Source: Aureobasidium sp. EXF-3400 (lineage: Eukaryota; Ascomycota; Dothideomycetes; Dothideales; Saccotheciaceae). From it: DNA of 64,000 nucleotides. Under the pieces are notes generated by a model. It ran no database searches. It saw only the letters and a program-made list of their open reading frames with translations, and had not been told where the DNA came from. The first letter of the stretch is position 1. Each line of letters begins with the position of its first letter. The stretch is from assembly GCA_024195585.1 (NCBI GenBank), contig SWBL01000237.1:1-64000 (forward strand), given 5' to 3'. Positions 9,301 to 22,137 of the stretch are shown here, in pieces. The translations under genes and the position numbers were made by a program.

Positions 9301-9644
9301 AAGCCCAATCTAACGGTTCCCTAGAGTCTCTGCTGAGGAGGAAGGCTCGACCGATTAGACCACTGATGCGTCAAAAGATCGTCAAACGGTTGATAGACTT
9401 GACTCGTAATGAGTGACATGTATACGAGTATATCATTCAGCTCGGCGGCGTCAACCTTTCCTCAATTTCTCAAACTGTGATATCTATGGTCTTAGATGGA
9501 TATCGCCGTGAATTGTTAATTGTAAGTCTCTTGCGTGTGCCTCATTTACATTGATAAGTCTAAACAAAATGTGAACCCGCGCACTATGTACGTAGGCGTT
9601 GAAGCCAGAGCAAAATATAAACATCCAGACGATTTCCCAAACTA

Positions 9645-12600
9645 CTATGCTTTTTCGAGAGATTGGAGGGAAACCAATTCGTAATAGCGTCCTCTCAAGT
9701 GAATGAGCTCAGTGTGTGTGCCGGCCTCCACGACCTTGCCAGCATCGAACACGTAGATCATATCCGCACGTTGGATAGTGGATAGACGATGCGCGACGGC
9801 GATTGTGGTACGACCCTTGGCAGCTTTGTCCAGCGCAGCCTGGACAACCTTCTCGGACTCACTGTCAAGAGCGGAGGTAGCCTCATCCAAAAGTAGGATT
9901 TTGGGATCGCGCAACAGTGCTCTTGCAATGGCGATACGTTGTTTTTGACCACCTGACAGCATGCTACCCTTGCTGCCTACAACAGTGTCGAAGGCGTCCG
10001 GCAATGACATGATGAAGTCGTAGATATTGGCATCCTTACAAGCTTGTTCGATGGCTTCCTGTGGGACGTTTTCTCTATCGGCGCCAAGAAGAATGTTTTC
10101 TTTGACAGTACCCTGGTAAAGAGTGGGTTCCTGCGAGACGAGAGCGATCCATGAGCGGTAATTGTTGACGTTAAGGCTTGAAATCTCCTTTCCGTCAATG
10201 TAGACACCACCAGCCAGGGGATCGTAGAAACGCTCCAAGAGCTGGATAGTGGTTGATTTACCGCAACCACTGGCGCCAACTAGGGCCACATACTGGCCAG
10301 GCTTGACCGTCAAGTTGAGACCTCTAAGGACGGGTTGCTCGGGGCGAGTAGGGTAACGGAAGTGAACATCTCTAAACTCGATGTGACCCTCGACGCTCGA
10401 GAGCTTTTCACCGTCCTCACTCCAGCTGTCGATCTCGGGCTGACGGTCAAACAGTGCCTTGAGCTCGGCAGCAGCTTGTTTGGCTTTGCCCATGTCGGGG
10501 GCGAAGGAGAAGATAGTGCCGGCAGACTGAGCACCGAAGATTACAGCACTAAAACAGAGGAAGAATTGGAACTGTCCGATTTCGCGTTTGGCAATTAGGG
10601 TTCTGGTGATAGTTAGCAAAGGGCAGAACGTGACAGAGGTCTAGCTTGAACTTACCCTCCATACCAGAATCCGAGAGCTGTACAACAGAAGATAAGCGAT
10701 TGAGAGGCAGCATAGAGACTGGAAGAACGCAAGATGGAGATCAAAGACTTGCGTTCTTGCTCCACAAGTTGATCATGATAATGAAGGTGAACGTCGTCTT
10801 CTCTTGTCAGTGATGCAACCGTACGAATAGCAGAGGTCGCTTCGCAAGCGTAACTGGCGGATTTCTCATAGGCCTTCTTGGCTTTGGCCTGGAAACGAGC
10901 AAGCATCCAGAAGCGTAGGAAGCCGCATGCAAGCAAGATAGGGACGGTCGCGATACATACGAGACTGAGTTTCCACTGGATGGCCAGGGACACGGAGAAC
11001 GCAGCCACAAGGGTAACTATGACAGAAAGGATCGTGCCCAAAGTCACACCAGACATACCAGCCAAATGGGTGGTCTCCGTGGACAGGAACGAGGTCAAAG
11101 CACCAGCAGTGTTTTCTTCCTTGTCAAAGAAGGCAACATCCTGACGAAGCATAGTCTTGAAAGCCTGTTCACGGGCTCGGTGGACGAGTCTTTCTGAACA
11201 GATAGCGAAGACATAGCCCTGAATAAGGAAAGCAAGGAATTGAACTAGGGCAAGCATGAAGTACATCCAAGACCAAAAGTTCGCCTGGGAACGAATTGTG
11301 GCCTTTCCTTCAGCTGTTCTGTTGTCTCCGGACAGAGCAGTGACAGCTTTGGCGAAGAATACGGCTTGGGTCGGATTTCCACCTCCAGTGATGACAGAGC
11401 AAATGATTCCAATGGTCATATAAAGCCACTCCTTCCTGTTGAAGCTCGCAACGACTTTGATCAAAGTCCATAACGAGTAGTGATTTTCGACCTCAGCCTT
11501 CTTGTTCGCAAGAGCGATACTAGATTGCGACTTGCCAGTCTGAGTGCGAGCAAGATTCAGGCCATCCTCGGACTCTTCGCCTTTCGTGACTTCGCGGGTA
11601 AGGTTCTGGTCCTTCTCATCCAAGATGGCAATTTCTTCTTGATCCTTATGTTCGTTCGCGGCGGCGATACGCTGGGCTTCAACCAGATTGTAGTAGGCTC
11701 CTTTCTTCTCCAGCAAGGCGCCGTGAGTGCCCTGTTCCACAATGCGACCCCGGGACATCACAACAATGTTATCGGCACCCTTGATAGTAGAGAGTCTGTG
11801 AGCAATGACAATGGTTGTTCTGCCCATAGCAGCTTTATCTAGAGCAGCTTGGACAACACCCTCAGACTTTGTATCCAGCGCCGAAGTAGCCTCGTCGAGC
11901 AGAAGAATCTTGGGATCGCTGACCATGGCTCTAGCAATAGCAATTCTTTGCTTCTGTCCTCCAGAGAGCAAAAAACCGCGCTCACCAACGTTAGTTGTAT
12001 AGCCCTCAGGGAGTCCAGTGATGAAATCATGCGCATTGGCGAATTTTGCAGCATTCTCGACGAGCTCACGGACTTTCTCTTCTGACTCATGTTCGTAAGC
12101 AGTTCCAATAAGTCCATGACGAATATTTCCAAAGATGGTAGTAGCAAACAGTGTGGGTTCCTGGCTGACAAGAGAGATCTGACGACGAAGCCAGCGCAAA
12201 TTAAGACTGGAAATATCCTGGCCATCAAGATAGACGGTACCACCCACTGGGTCGTAGAAGCGCTCAACAAGACCGACGATGGTACTCTTGCCCGAGCCTG
12301 ATTCACCGACCAAAGCAGTTGTCTTACCAGCAGGAACAATGAGACTGACGTCTTCCATAACAGTGACTTCTGGACGAGAAGGGTAGATATGACGAATGTT
12401 GCGCAGCTCAATATGGCCTTCAACGCTCTTCAAGGTCTCTCCTGACTCAGAAGAAGGGTCCAGAGGAGAGACACGATCAATGGTGGCGAAAATCTTAGCC
12501 GCTGCGGCAACACTGGTCGTAAAGGCCTGGATGTTGGGAGCTACGTTACCGAGTGCGAAAGCTCCAATCATGATACTCAAGATGATAGTCAGAACAGCAC

Positions 12601-13771
12601 CGACATCAATTCGGCCGCTGACGAGATAGCGAGAACCCATCCAGAAAGCCAGGGAGTAGTTCAAATAGACGTAGCACATCAGAAAGCCAATCATGGATCC
12701 AGTGACGGCCTTCATCTTGAAACCCCACTTCTCGGCTACAGCAAGATGCGCATCGTATGCCCTGGTTAACTTTGCTTCCGTACTAAAGGCTTTGGCATTC
12801 CTGACAGAGCTGATGACTTCTTCAGCTACGGTGCCGCCTTCAGCATAGGAGGCCAAAGATGCCTTGTTGAACTTGACGATGAAACCGCCCATGCCGCCCA
12901 TGGTAAAAACGATTGCAAAAACGGTCGACAGGAGGATCAAAGTGAGTTTCCAGTCTTTGATAAATGACACAACAAAGGCGGTAACGAAGGTGGCAATAGC
13001 AGTAAGTGTCAGTCCAACCTTTTCAGACATGCCGTCCTGTACAAGATTGGTGTCAGAGGTGATTCTGGTGGTAATCTCTCCAGCACCGAGTTGGTCAAAG
13101 AAAGCAATATTTTGTCGAAGAATAGCCTTCAAGAAGTGCTCGCGGATCTTGCCAGAGACATGCTCGCCAGTATAGAGGAATCCAGTTGTGGCAATGTAAA
13201 CAAACACAAATTCTCCGATGGCCAGGTACAGGAAGTAAAGACTGAATCTTGACAACTCGTGGTTAAAGTGATCTGTGGTAGTTTCATGCTGGAAGAAGTC
13301 TTTGAAAGTGGTCGTCAACCCTCCGAATACAATTGTCATAAGAGGCAGTAAAGCACCTCCGATGATGGAAGCAATTGCACTGATCACTATAAGAATCTTG
13401 TCGTTGGTTGTTGCATAGCGGAACAGCATGAGATAGGTGACTTTGACGGCTGGAATATCCAGTTGACGCTTCAGGACAGCTCTCTCGTGCTCGGGTAGAT
13501 GAGCAAAAGGATCCTCACCCTCATCGTCGCTGTCCTTGTCTGTCTTCTCATCCTTGCTCTTCTTGTTTTTCTTATCCTTGCTCTTCTGTTTCTTCTTGTC
13601 CTTACTCTTCTGTCCCTTCTCGTTGATTGGTACTGCAGGCGCTGGTGCAGGTGCGAGCGGCAACGGTGCCTGGCCCAGTTGTGTCTTTTCGTAGTTGGTG
13701 ACTTCAACATTCACAGTGTCTCCGCTGCTTGACGCATCTGATTGATGCCTATCATCCACAGGATCCATCAT
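9645..13771 (-). CDS. ABCB-type multidrug transporter (MDR/P-glycoprotein family)
   Basis: Exons (minus) 13771-10656 and 10602-9645 give 1357 residues, full length for a TMD-NBD-TMD-NBD half-duplicated exporter. The N-terminal 90 residues carry a Lys-rich repeat (KSKDKKKQKSKDKKNKK) and an acidic patch before TMD1. NBD1 has Walker A GESGSGKST (about 489-497), signature LSGGQKQR (about 602) and Walker B ILLLDEATSALD. A charged linker follows, then TMD2 and NBD2 with Walker A GASGCGKST (about 1148), LSGGQKQR, ILLLDEATSALD and switch AVAHRLST. Both sites look catalytically intact. The single intron falls in TMD2 (WYGG / TLIAK), with branch GCTAAC. It probably sits in the plasma membrane and exports hydrophobic drugs or metabolites, like fungal Mdr1/Pmd1. 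No neighbouring biosynthetic cluster is seen. Confidence 0.95.
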
Positions 13772-14154
13772 GTTTTGGTAGAAGGGCTATAGCCGCCCGG
13801 AGCTTGTTGATGGCGGGGAAGAGTTGATTCCAACTGTGTGGGGGAGGTTGAGATCCCGATTTGAGAGACTGTATCTAGTGCAATCGTGTAGTGAGTCGCC
13901 ACAAAAAAGTGTGTCGATGAAGGAAACAGGCAGAAGGCCACCAAATATGTGTCGTAGAATCAAAAACAAAATGGGTTTTAGAAAAGGAGCAAGAGCTCAA
14001 AGCCCTAATATCTCAATCTCTAGATCGCCTCGCCCTTTGATTGTAGTGTATGTTCCTCCGTCTGGAGTATGTTGATATCGCGACCCACAGTCTGACCGGC
14101 ACCCACTTTGAGGAATTGATGGAAACAAAGCGTGCTTAGCTAGGGGCGTAAGTA

Positions 14155-14174
14155 CCTTAGGCTGCCGCCTAAGG
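14155..14174. promoter_or_regulatory. Short perfect palindromic hairpin upstream of the ABC transporter
   Basis: CCTTAGGC-TGCC-GCCTAAGG, an 8-bp stem with a 4-nt loop, 384 bp upstream of the transporter ATG. It could bind a dimeric regulator or be a chance palindrome. Confidence 0.3.
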
Positions 14175-14333
14175 GGTCCTTCGGGATCTACATCTTCCGA
14201 CTGAGCACATCGGTGGACAAAAAACACCGACCATACCCGATTTGGCACTGAGAAGTAGGCTTTTGCTGCATAAATCCAGCACTAGAAACAGTCCGTCCAA
14301 CATATCGTACATAACACAGCATATCTGACGGTG

Positions 14334-14341
14334 TCCGCGGG
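14334..14341. promoter_or_regulatory. PDRE-like site upstream of the ABC transporter
   Basis: TCCGCGGG matches seven of eight positions of the pleiotropic drug response element TCCGYGGA used by Pdr1-type zinc-cluster factors. It lies about 560 bp upstream of the transporter ATG. One site with one mismatch is weak evidence. Confidence 0.25.
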
Positions 14342-15134
14342 GTATCCACCCCGACTTCGTTGAGGATATGCATTGTACGAGCTACGGAATACGAATACGA
14401 ATATGTCCGAAGCTCAGCTGGCCGCTCTACGACAAACGAAATACGTTAGGGTACGGTGCAACACCCGCTCCAGATGGATCACTCTTCTGACGTTCATCAT
14501 GATGTTCCATCCTTCACTTGAATGGTTTCAACCACTTTGTTGGACAAGATGCAACGTACTCTGTAACTACTAGGGCACATATCCAAAGGGCAAGTTCTAC
14601 CTCCAGTACTCGAGTGTTGGGCCGTCGAGCTGTACCAAGTAGGCAGGTGAACATTGATGTCAATCCTGCGAAAGCCTCAGACAAGGGCTCCTGCTAGATT
14701 ATCTGCCTAGAGTCTTGTGTAGTACTATCAGACCATACGTCTACGTCAGCTGTATCAAAGAGTCATACAAGCGTGCACAGAAACGTTCTTCATAAAATTG
14801 TAATGCCATAGTATATGGAGTACGAGCAAGACTAGAAGTCTCAAAGCTCGGTAGTGACGAAGGTTCTTGAAGCCCAGAACTCCAATGAACAGGACCGGAT
14901 CAAAGCATTCGTAGCCTCTGCGCAGTGACTGCTCTGCCAAACTGGCTGCGAAAGAATCAAAAGGACTAAAAATAAAAGCAAAGCCTAAGGAGGGGGAATC
15001 GTGCGATTGAACAGCAATAACAAAAACAACAGAAGAGAATCAGACTAGGGGGAAAGCAGTACGAATGACTTTTGGGTTGATGCAAGCAGTACGGCTGTTA
15101 CAGTCAACAAGCATCGACGCCTGCGTACAGTGCT

Positions 15135-18100
15135 TTATTTTGTTGACGAGATGAGCTCACGCAACTTTTCGTTTTCGATATATTGAGAAAACGGAATAGT
15201 GTTGTCGTCGGGATTGTGCCGCTCGACAACTGAAGGAGGCGATGAAGGGAGTGGAAGGTCTTCAGGTCTTGTGTGAATGTCCAGCGCGTCCTCTAATCCC
15301 TGGGAGTCGGAGAATTTGTTTGAAACAACTCGCACCCTATCTGATCGTGGACTGTTCGCATCAAAGTAGGAGTCCATATCGTCGTCGCTTGACATGATTG
15401 TTGGGGTTGCCAGTTCATGCTGCAGGTTGAAAGGGTCGGCCAGCTGTCTGTCAGTCGCAGCAGTTGGCGTTAAGTCAGCAGGGGTGGCTTGCCACTCATG
15501 CACTGTAGGAATTCGAAGATTCAACTTTCCTGCAGCATTTGGGCTGATGGCACTGTGACCGCTGACAGAGGACAAGGCTTGGGCGACGTGATATTGTAAG
15601 TTGGCGTCTGGTCCACTTTCCTCGGTACTATCCTGCGTCGATGCGGAATGCTTTCGAGAGAGCTCGCGGCGCATCTTCTCCTCTGCCCAGTCTGCACCAA
15701 AAGTGACGACTGAAGCTTGCTTGCCATGAACCATGAATCTACCCGCCTTTCTCTCCAGTCCTGGAGTAGTCTCAACAGATTCGTCGGCACGACTTCCATC
15801 TGAGCGAATGGTGCTGGCACTCTCCTTGCCTCTTCGATGACGCTGTGAGGTAGATGCCTCGTGACGCCCATCTCGCAGCGTGCGATGTAGACTTCTTCTT
15901 CCGCTCTTGAGTTTGGAAGAGCTTTCTGGAGTCGCATTTGACGACTCCGGGTGTCCAGCGGATGAATGAGTAGCAACGGTCGCAGTAGGGACCAGAGGGT
16001 CTCGCGCGAGAAGAACTGCTTCATGATCGCGACTCTCAAAGCTTCGAGTAGGTGTCAAGCGGCCATGACGGGAAGCGGCGTCAGAGGCAGCAGATGAGAG
16101 GTGTCTGTCTCCATCTTGTATGCTAGACGTGATCGACACAGCAGCGCCACTATGCGTTCGAATGACAGACTGCGCATTGCTGATAACGGAAGGCCGACGA
16201 GCCTGTTGTGAGCTATTAAGGTCCAATGGACTAGTAGGAAGTTGCCAAGCATCACCATATCTTAGGGCGTGTTCAGGCGGTGTTTTGAAAACATCTCTGT
16301 TGAATACACCCTCGCCCTGGCCATCGCCGCTGTTCAACCGAGGCGAGTGAGCTGGCGATTGCGGGCTTGCTTGTTGGCTAATAGCAGAGTTTGTTTTGGA
16401 GACCGTCTTCTGAAGGCCACTAGTCTTGCGAACATTCGGTATCGGAGCTGGTAGCTTGCTGTCGAAAATATCTCCATCTTCCTGTAGATCCAATGAGAGG
16501 ATGTCTCTATGGCACTTTGTCCGCCAGATGTCACGTCGGATCCACTTCAAATTGGCATCCATGCGCGCGGTTGCGTGACAAACGTCTTCTCTTGTCTTCT
16601 GTTGGATAGGTGCCAGGATTAGCAGATGGCGAGCATTTCGCATCATGTTCTCAAGGTTCCTGATTGCATCCGTCACTTCTCTTTCCGACTCTACTATGGT
16701 TTGTAACATGATTTGTCGTCGGGCAGCCAACACCTGCCTAACAAGTTGAGGAGTAAGATCCCTCTTTTCCATAGTAACTTGCCCATCATGTGTTATTGTC
16801 GAACCTAAAGCAGAGCCAATAGATGCATTGATTGAGGAATCAACAGATGCTGTAGAGTTGAGCCTGCCACGGCTGTTGACTGTGACATCGGTGTCCGACC
16901 CGCCAATAAACCCACGGATTCTGACACCAGCAGATCTGAAAGCTGCGGCGTAGTTGATCAGGGCTATCCAATCATTGACCTCGGCTTCATTTTCAGCGAG
17001 CAAAACTTCCTCTTGGCCGCCATGACGAACCAAAGTGAAAGCGTCCTTGTGCTTCAAATAGCTGCGATCGAGCAGAGCAACAGCATCGTCGGTTTTGATG
17101 AGAGCATCCGGCTTGAAATCCTGGATCGGAGGCTTGAAAATTACGGGCGCATTGGTACCTTCTTGCTTGACGTGTGAGTGGTGCTGAGACATTAGTCCCT
17201 TCACCCAAGTAACATTTTTGAAGAGGTAGAGTTGAGATCCAGTCAGAATAGCGCCCCACTCTTGCCATGGAGATCGCGTCTTCTTGCGCTTTGTGGACTT
17301 TCGCCATAGGACACCAACTTTGGTGACCTTAAGATCTACCAGACCTATAGCTGATTCACTAGGGTTCTCGCGAGTAGCCTGTGACTCAAAAGCAGCAGGT
17401 CTAGAACGAGCAGAGATGATCTGGAGAACTGCAGTGTTCACAAAGGCCTTTTGCAATTTTTTCATATCAAAGAAGTTTGCAGTGCCCAGGTAGCTGTAAG
17501 GATCTTCCATGGTTATCGAATCCTTGATCGAGGGGCGCAGTGTATCCAGTTTGCCATCGCAGATTAAAGCGTAGGGGTCAATGGGTCCGCTGTTTTTCCT
17601 TCCAGGGTCGGGTATGCCTCCACGAAGCTTGCTCTTCTTTGGCTTGAATGTCAGTAGACGCTCTCCGTTGATGTCAACTTCCTCCTCGAAATGAATGAAC
17701 GGAGTGTAACAGATATTGTCGTAGAAGCACCCCAGCACATCATCTGATACATTCTGACCACTTGTGTTCTTGATATAATCGTGTTTCTGCATCTTCCGCT
17801 TATTGTTCTTGTTGAAAGCGTCAGTGTGCAGCATCATCAACGAGAAAGCAATAATGTAAGCTTGATCAGGGGACATGAAGATGCCAGGATTGCACTCGTG
17901 GTATCGGTCGGCAAAAGCTTGTATGACTCGGTCGACTTGCTGCGTCTCTTTTGGCAGCTCTGCTTCCAAGAGGAACTTGCGCAGCGACATGTCAATTGGC
18001 TCCCCGAAGAAAGAGAACTTGCGACAATAACTTCGCAAAACAGCCTGAGCGAACGGGTCGGATGATTTCGATAGTATGCCAGCGATAAGGCTTCGTGAAA

Positions 18101-19564
18101 CGGCAGCCTGCAGCCGTTCCAGATACTTGCCTGGGGTGTCGCCGTCTTCACGATCGGGTATTACTAAAGTCTCATGAACGCTAGGAGATAACGAGTTGGA
18201 TTTCGAATGGAATCCAGGCGACGAGTTGCGATCGCGAAGGTCGGAATTGTGTCGAAATCGGTTGAAACCAAGAAGACCACCTAGGCTGGTCCGTCCTGAG
18301 GTCGAAGTCGAATTGCGAGCGCTGGAAGTCACAGGCGGCGTAGGAGGGGTATGGTCTTCAGAGCGGCGCCCGAATGAACTCACGGTCGAAGACCTATCTC
18401 GCAACCCGAATCGACGTGGCGGGTGCAGAACTGGTGAAGATCCATTTGAATGAGTAGAGACGGTCGAGTCATTTCTGAATAATGGGGCACCCCCATGAGT
18501 GGCAAGAGCAGCAATGGATGACTTTGCAAGTTGAGCAGGAGCTGGCGAAGACGATAGCAACAAGCGTGGGCGTGAGGCCTCAGTATGGCGTCGCTGTAAA
18601 ACACTAAGAGGAGGAGGTCGTTTCTGTCTTTCTGGCGACTCGGTGAGGGAGTTTGACGAGATAGCGCTGGTCGAAGGCCGAGGCGTACCCTGTGGAGTCA
18701 CTGATTCTGTGGGTGGATTGGATGGAGACGACTGTTTATCAGGTAAGGGAAATAGCGACTTGTTCTTCTTGTTTCGGCGGGGCAACCTGAAGAGAGTCGT
18801 TGTAGTAGAAATGGTATGAGTAGTGGTGGTTGTAGCATAAGTGACGTGTTCTCCAGAACTTCGCTGTTCTCCTGATGAGTCGGACAGACGAGTGACAGGC
18901 AGTGCCAAAGCTGAGCTGGACTCATCGCCATACGGTGGAGGAGCAGCAGCATCAGGAACGAGGCGGTCGATGTCTACAGAGCGGCCTCTGCGCCATGATC
19001 GGCGATCTTCAGTAGACTCTCGACGTTGTTTCGCTGGACTGAGCTTCGAGATCTGACGTTTGAAAGGACTCTTTGATTTCCTAGGGTGCTGAACGGGATG
19101 GTTGTGTTCATCCATAGTGGGTGCAGTGGTGATGATCTGAGGGTTCGGCACAGGGGCTAGAAGATAGCTATGAGCAGAGCTCGGCGGAGCTGACGGAAAT
19201 TGGTATACGTACTTTGCGATTGATGTTGAAGTGGGACTTGAGGTACCGGAGGGGTTTTTTCTGCGTCAGCATGGAGCTTTGCTTTGGCTGATAGCTGACC
19301 ATCGGAAAAGTGCCTCCATCGCAGCATGCTAAAGCGAGCAGTGGCTGGAGTAGCAGTCTGAATGGGCGGAGACGGCGGACCGAGACTGAGGACGTCGGTT
19401 GGAGAAATGGGATCTTGAGCACTCATGGGACGGAGCGTGTTGGGTACAGGGGTGGCGTAGCCAGAACTCTGGGTTGCAGCATCTTCCTGAGTACTAGTAC
19501 GGATGTCGTTCAAGAGGTTGTCCAGAGTACTGCGGCGACGCGACATAAGAGGCATGGCCGGCAA
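15135..19564 (-). CDS. Sec7-PH guanine nucleotide exchange factor for Arf-type GTPases (Syt1-like)
   Basis: Exons (minus) 19564-19213 and 19156-15135 give 1457 residues. The long N-terminal region (to about 450) is Ser/Pro/Arg-rich and probably disordered. The Sec7 domain covers about 455-605, with PFAQAVLRSYCRKFSF, the catalytic glutamate in LPKETQQVDRVI (about residue 521) and MLHTDAFN. A PH domain follows (about 725-880, EWGAILTGSQLYLFKNV ... WIALINYAAAFRS), then a helical stretch with AARRQIMLQTIVESEREV. The C-terminal 450 residues are low complexity. This order matches fungal Syt1 and animal EFA6-like exchange factors, which load GTP onto Arf/Arl proteins at Golgi or plasma membrane. The intron junction (Q/TPVPN) lies in the disordered region and rests on splice signals only. 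Confidence 0.85.
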
Positions 19565-20027
19565 GTCGCAATGAGTGGGTTGTCATTTGGCAGCGTAGCA
19601 GCAGCGCGTCAAGGAGAGTAGCAGGCGTTCATGTGTCGGATGGTGGAAAGATGGTCTCTGTGGTTATTGAAGGGGTACAGGAAATTGGAGATGGCGGGTC
19701 CGGGGGGTAAACGAGCGTGTCTCTCTCTGTGGAAAGGAATAGCGGACTTCGGACACGCGGACTTGAACGATCTCTTGAGATTGGGAACAGCAATTTAGAT
19801 TGGTAAGGATGACTAGAAAGAACAAGACTGGTCTCTGCGCGACTGCCTCGTCAGCACCACGCACAAGGCTTGCAAAAGGTCCCACATGCGCGAGCAGGGA
19901 AGGCGCGAAGGATGTTGCCAAGCTGCCCCAGTCCCTGCCTCTCCACAGCCTCCCACCCTCCGCCCATCGAAGCTGCGACTTTGCTGTAATCTGATCACTC
20001 TGACTGCCTGCACAGCAATCTCCAACA
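19565..20027. promoter_or_regulatory. Shared promoter of the Sec7 gene and ECM14-like gene
   Basis: A 463-bp head-to-head spacer. C/T-rich leader sequence precedes ATG 20028. No defined operator recognised. Confidence 0.4.
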
Positions 20028-21737
20028 ATGCGCGCCTCGTCGTTGCTGCTCACCGCCGTCTCGACTCTGCTGGTGCCGACCGTGTCTGCAGTGCCCTCCC
20101 ATCCGCAACCACCACCACCGTCCCAGCAACCATCGCATCGCCCGGTATGGCGTTCCGTCACCGACGCCATAGTTCGCAACATCTGGAACCCGCCAGTAAA
20201 CTCTCATTCTGAGCCCGCTGTCAATCCTCGACCACACCACAAGCACAGTGACGACGTCGTTCTCCGATTCAACATCAGCAATGCTCAGGACGCCTCAAGC
20301 CTCGCCGATGCTGCCGACACTCTCTTCCTTGACCTGTGGGAGTTCACCGATGACTGGGTCGACATTAGAATGCAGAAAGATCTGATTCCCTCGCTGCTCG
20401 GCTTGCTGCCTTCTTCCTTACACCAAGCACATAATTTGCTCATGGACGAGCTTACCCTTCAGAATGCCATTTCAGATACATACCCTTCTTCTCGCTCGAC
20501 CCGTATGCTTCAGGCCAATGCTCCAACCCACCATGATGCCTTCGGTCCCAAGCTTGGTCCATCGTCGTCTGACAATATTTTCTTCAACGACTACCAACCG
20601 CTATCTGTCATTCAACCTTGGATGCGACTAATGGCCTCTCTCTTCACCACTCACGTGCGTGTAATCAACGTCGGCACGACCTACGAAGGCCGCCACATCC
20701 CTGCCCTGCGTATCGGTGTTCACCCAACCAACAACGACTCTCCTGAACGTCGCAAGACTATCTTGATCACCGCTGGCCTGCACGCTAGAGAATGGATCTC
20801 AACTAGTACCGTCAATTACATTGCATATTCGCTTATCACAGGTTATGGAAAGAGCCATGTCATTACCAGTCTTCTGGAGGAGTTCGACTGGGTTCTTGTT
20901 CCCACCTTGAACCCCGATGGATACGCCTACACCTGGGAAACCGATCGTCTGTGGCGCAAGAACCGTCAACAGACTTCTCTGCGTTTCTGTCGTGGCCTTG
21001 ACCTCGACCGAAGCTTCTCTTACCACTGGGATGGTGCGGCAAACACAAAATCGAATCCCTGTAGTGAATCTTTCTCGGGTTCCACACCTCTCGAAGCGTT
21101 CGAGGCAAAGAGCCTGGCTGGCTGGATACACAACGAGACTGAGCACAATAATGTCGATTTTGTGGGTCTTCTCGATTTGCACTCGTACTCACAGCAGATC
21201 TTGTATCCTTACTCCTACACCTGCGACGGCAGTCCTCCCAACCTGGAAAACCTGCAGGAAGTTGCTGCCGGTCTGTCAAAGGTCATGCGTCTTTCAGGCG
21301 GACGCTACTACCAATCTGCCCCTGCTTGCGAGGGCAATGTCGGTCTCGCCACTAACGGCGACCGACAAGTCTTCCCTCGCTTCGAGACGGGCGGTGGCAG
21401 CTTCCTTGATTGGTTCTACCACGACATCAGGGTCAAGTACACCTACCAGCTCAAGCTCCGCGATCGTGGCACTTATGGCTTCCTGCTCCCCAAGGACCAC
21501 ATTGTCCCTACAGGCAAGGAAGTTTTGGATGCTGTCATCTACTTTGGAAAGTTCCTTGGCGGTCAGTTCAACGTTGCTGCTGGCGAGGAGAAGCAGAGTA
21601 ATCTCAAGCAGCCTGAGCAGCATAGCCAAGGTGACGAGCTTGTTGCAGATGCAGAACATGTTGCAGATGTAGAAGACGAGCTCGATGACGAAGACGAAAG
21701 CGCTATGTGGGAGTTGAGGCGGCGAAGACGTGTTTGA
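20028..21737 (+). CDS. ecm14: Ecm14-type inactive metallocarboxypeptidase-like protein (M14 family)
   Basis: A single-exon ORF of 569 residues. It has a signal peptide (about 1-22, ending VSA), a propeptide-like domain (about 75-150), then an M14A fold (about 185-500). Zinc ligands are kept: HAREW (H252, E255) and LDLHSYSQQ (H385). The position of the catalytic general base, glutamate in the carboxypeptidase A motif FELRD, is lysine here (QLKLRD, K476). This substitution defines the fungal Ecm14 pseudoenzymes, so peptidase activity is not expected. The tail after 515 is acidic ([14 protein letters not shown]). The product is secreted or vacuolar, and in yeast it affects cell-wall assembly. 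Length and layout match the family. Confidence 0.9.
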   Translation: MRASSLLLTAVSTLLVPTVSAVPSHPQPPPPSQQPSHRPVWRSVTDAIVRNIWNPPVNSHSEPAVNPRPHHKHSDDVVLRFNISNAQDASSLADAADTLFLDLWEFTDDWVDIRMQKDLIPSLLGLLPSSLHQAHNLLMDELTLQNAISDTYPSSRSTRMLQANAPTHHDAFGPKLGPSSSDNIFFNDYQPLSVIQPWMRLMASLFTTHVRVINVGTTYEGRHIPALRIGVHPTNNDSPERRKTILITAGLHAREWISTSTVNYIAYSLITGYGKSHVITSLLEEFDWVLVPTLNPDGYAYTWETDRLWRKNRQQTSLRFCRGLDLDRSFSYHWDGAANTKSNPCSESFSGSTPLEAFEAKSLAGWIHNETEHNNVDFVGLLDLHSYSQQILYPYSYTCDGSPPNLENLQEVAAGLSKVMRLSGGRYYQSAPACEGNVGLATNGDRQVFPRFETGGGSFLDWFYHDIRVKYTYQLKLRDRGTYGFLLPKDHIVPTGKEVLDAVIYFGKFLGGQFNVAAGEEKQSNLKQPEQHSQGDELVADAEHVADVEDELDDEDESAMWELRRRRRV

Positions 21738-22137
21738 GTATGTAATTAGTACTTTTGCTTTTGCACCTTTCATGTCGATACTTTTAATGTTCAAACCCAG
21801 ATCTTCCATATTTGCTTCTTGCATGGTCTGTCGGATACGCGTACGCCGAAGAGTCATGATTGTCACTAGTAGGTCAAACCTACACTGCTCCCAGATAAAT
21901 GCCGTCCTAACACTGCCTCTTTGAATATAGTATCTGCCAGGGTATATAAAAGGTCTGTACAATGCTCATACCAGGAACGCAACTTTTGGGCGTCAAGAAA
22001 TGCCCATTGAACCCCAGAACACCATCGCTGTGTAAAAGAGAAAAGAAAAAAGAGAGAGAGAGAGAAAAGCACCCCATGCCTCCGTTCACACCACATCAAA
22101 GTCATAGTATCAATACAGTGTTCCGTTCGCCTTTAGT
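21738..22137. other. Convergent 3' region with a purine microsatellite
   Basis: Between the stops of two converging genes. It holds a consensus-like TATATAAAAGG (21943-21953) and a purine run GAAAAGAAAAAAGAGAGAGA (about 22038-22068). No supportable gene. Confidence 0.5.

Larger units (their letters stand above)
8194..9644. other. 1.45-kb intergenic region with several inverted repeats
   Basis: Lies upstream of the membrane-protein gene and downstream of the ABC transporter stop. It holds the hairpins listed at 8602-8640, 8727-8798 and 9247-9300. An open frame at 8914-9324 (136 codons) lacks any recognisable domain and is not accepted as a gene. Confidence 0.5.
13772..15134. other. Promoter side of the ABC transporter and 3' flank of the Sec7 gene
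   Basis: A 1.36-kb region without a supportable gene. It holds a short perfect hairpin (14155-14174) and a PDRE-like octamer (14334-14341), listed separately. Small ORFs here (60-80 codons) show no conservation I recognise. Confidence 0.5.

Noticed and set aside
8914..9324. 136-codon ORF in the inverted-repeat region
   Set aside because: No recognisable domain, no splice context, and it spans one of the inverted repeats. Could be chance.
21943..21953. TATATAAAAGG followed closely by an ATG (21962)
   Set aside because: The ATG lies too near the TATA sequence for a normal leader, and the ORF after it is a purine-repeat translation. It sits between two converging genes.
21294..21962. 222-codon minus-strand ORF at the end of the ECM14-like gene
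   Set aside because: Overlaps the conserved C-terminal part of a recognised family on the other strand.
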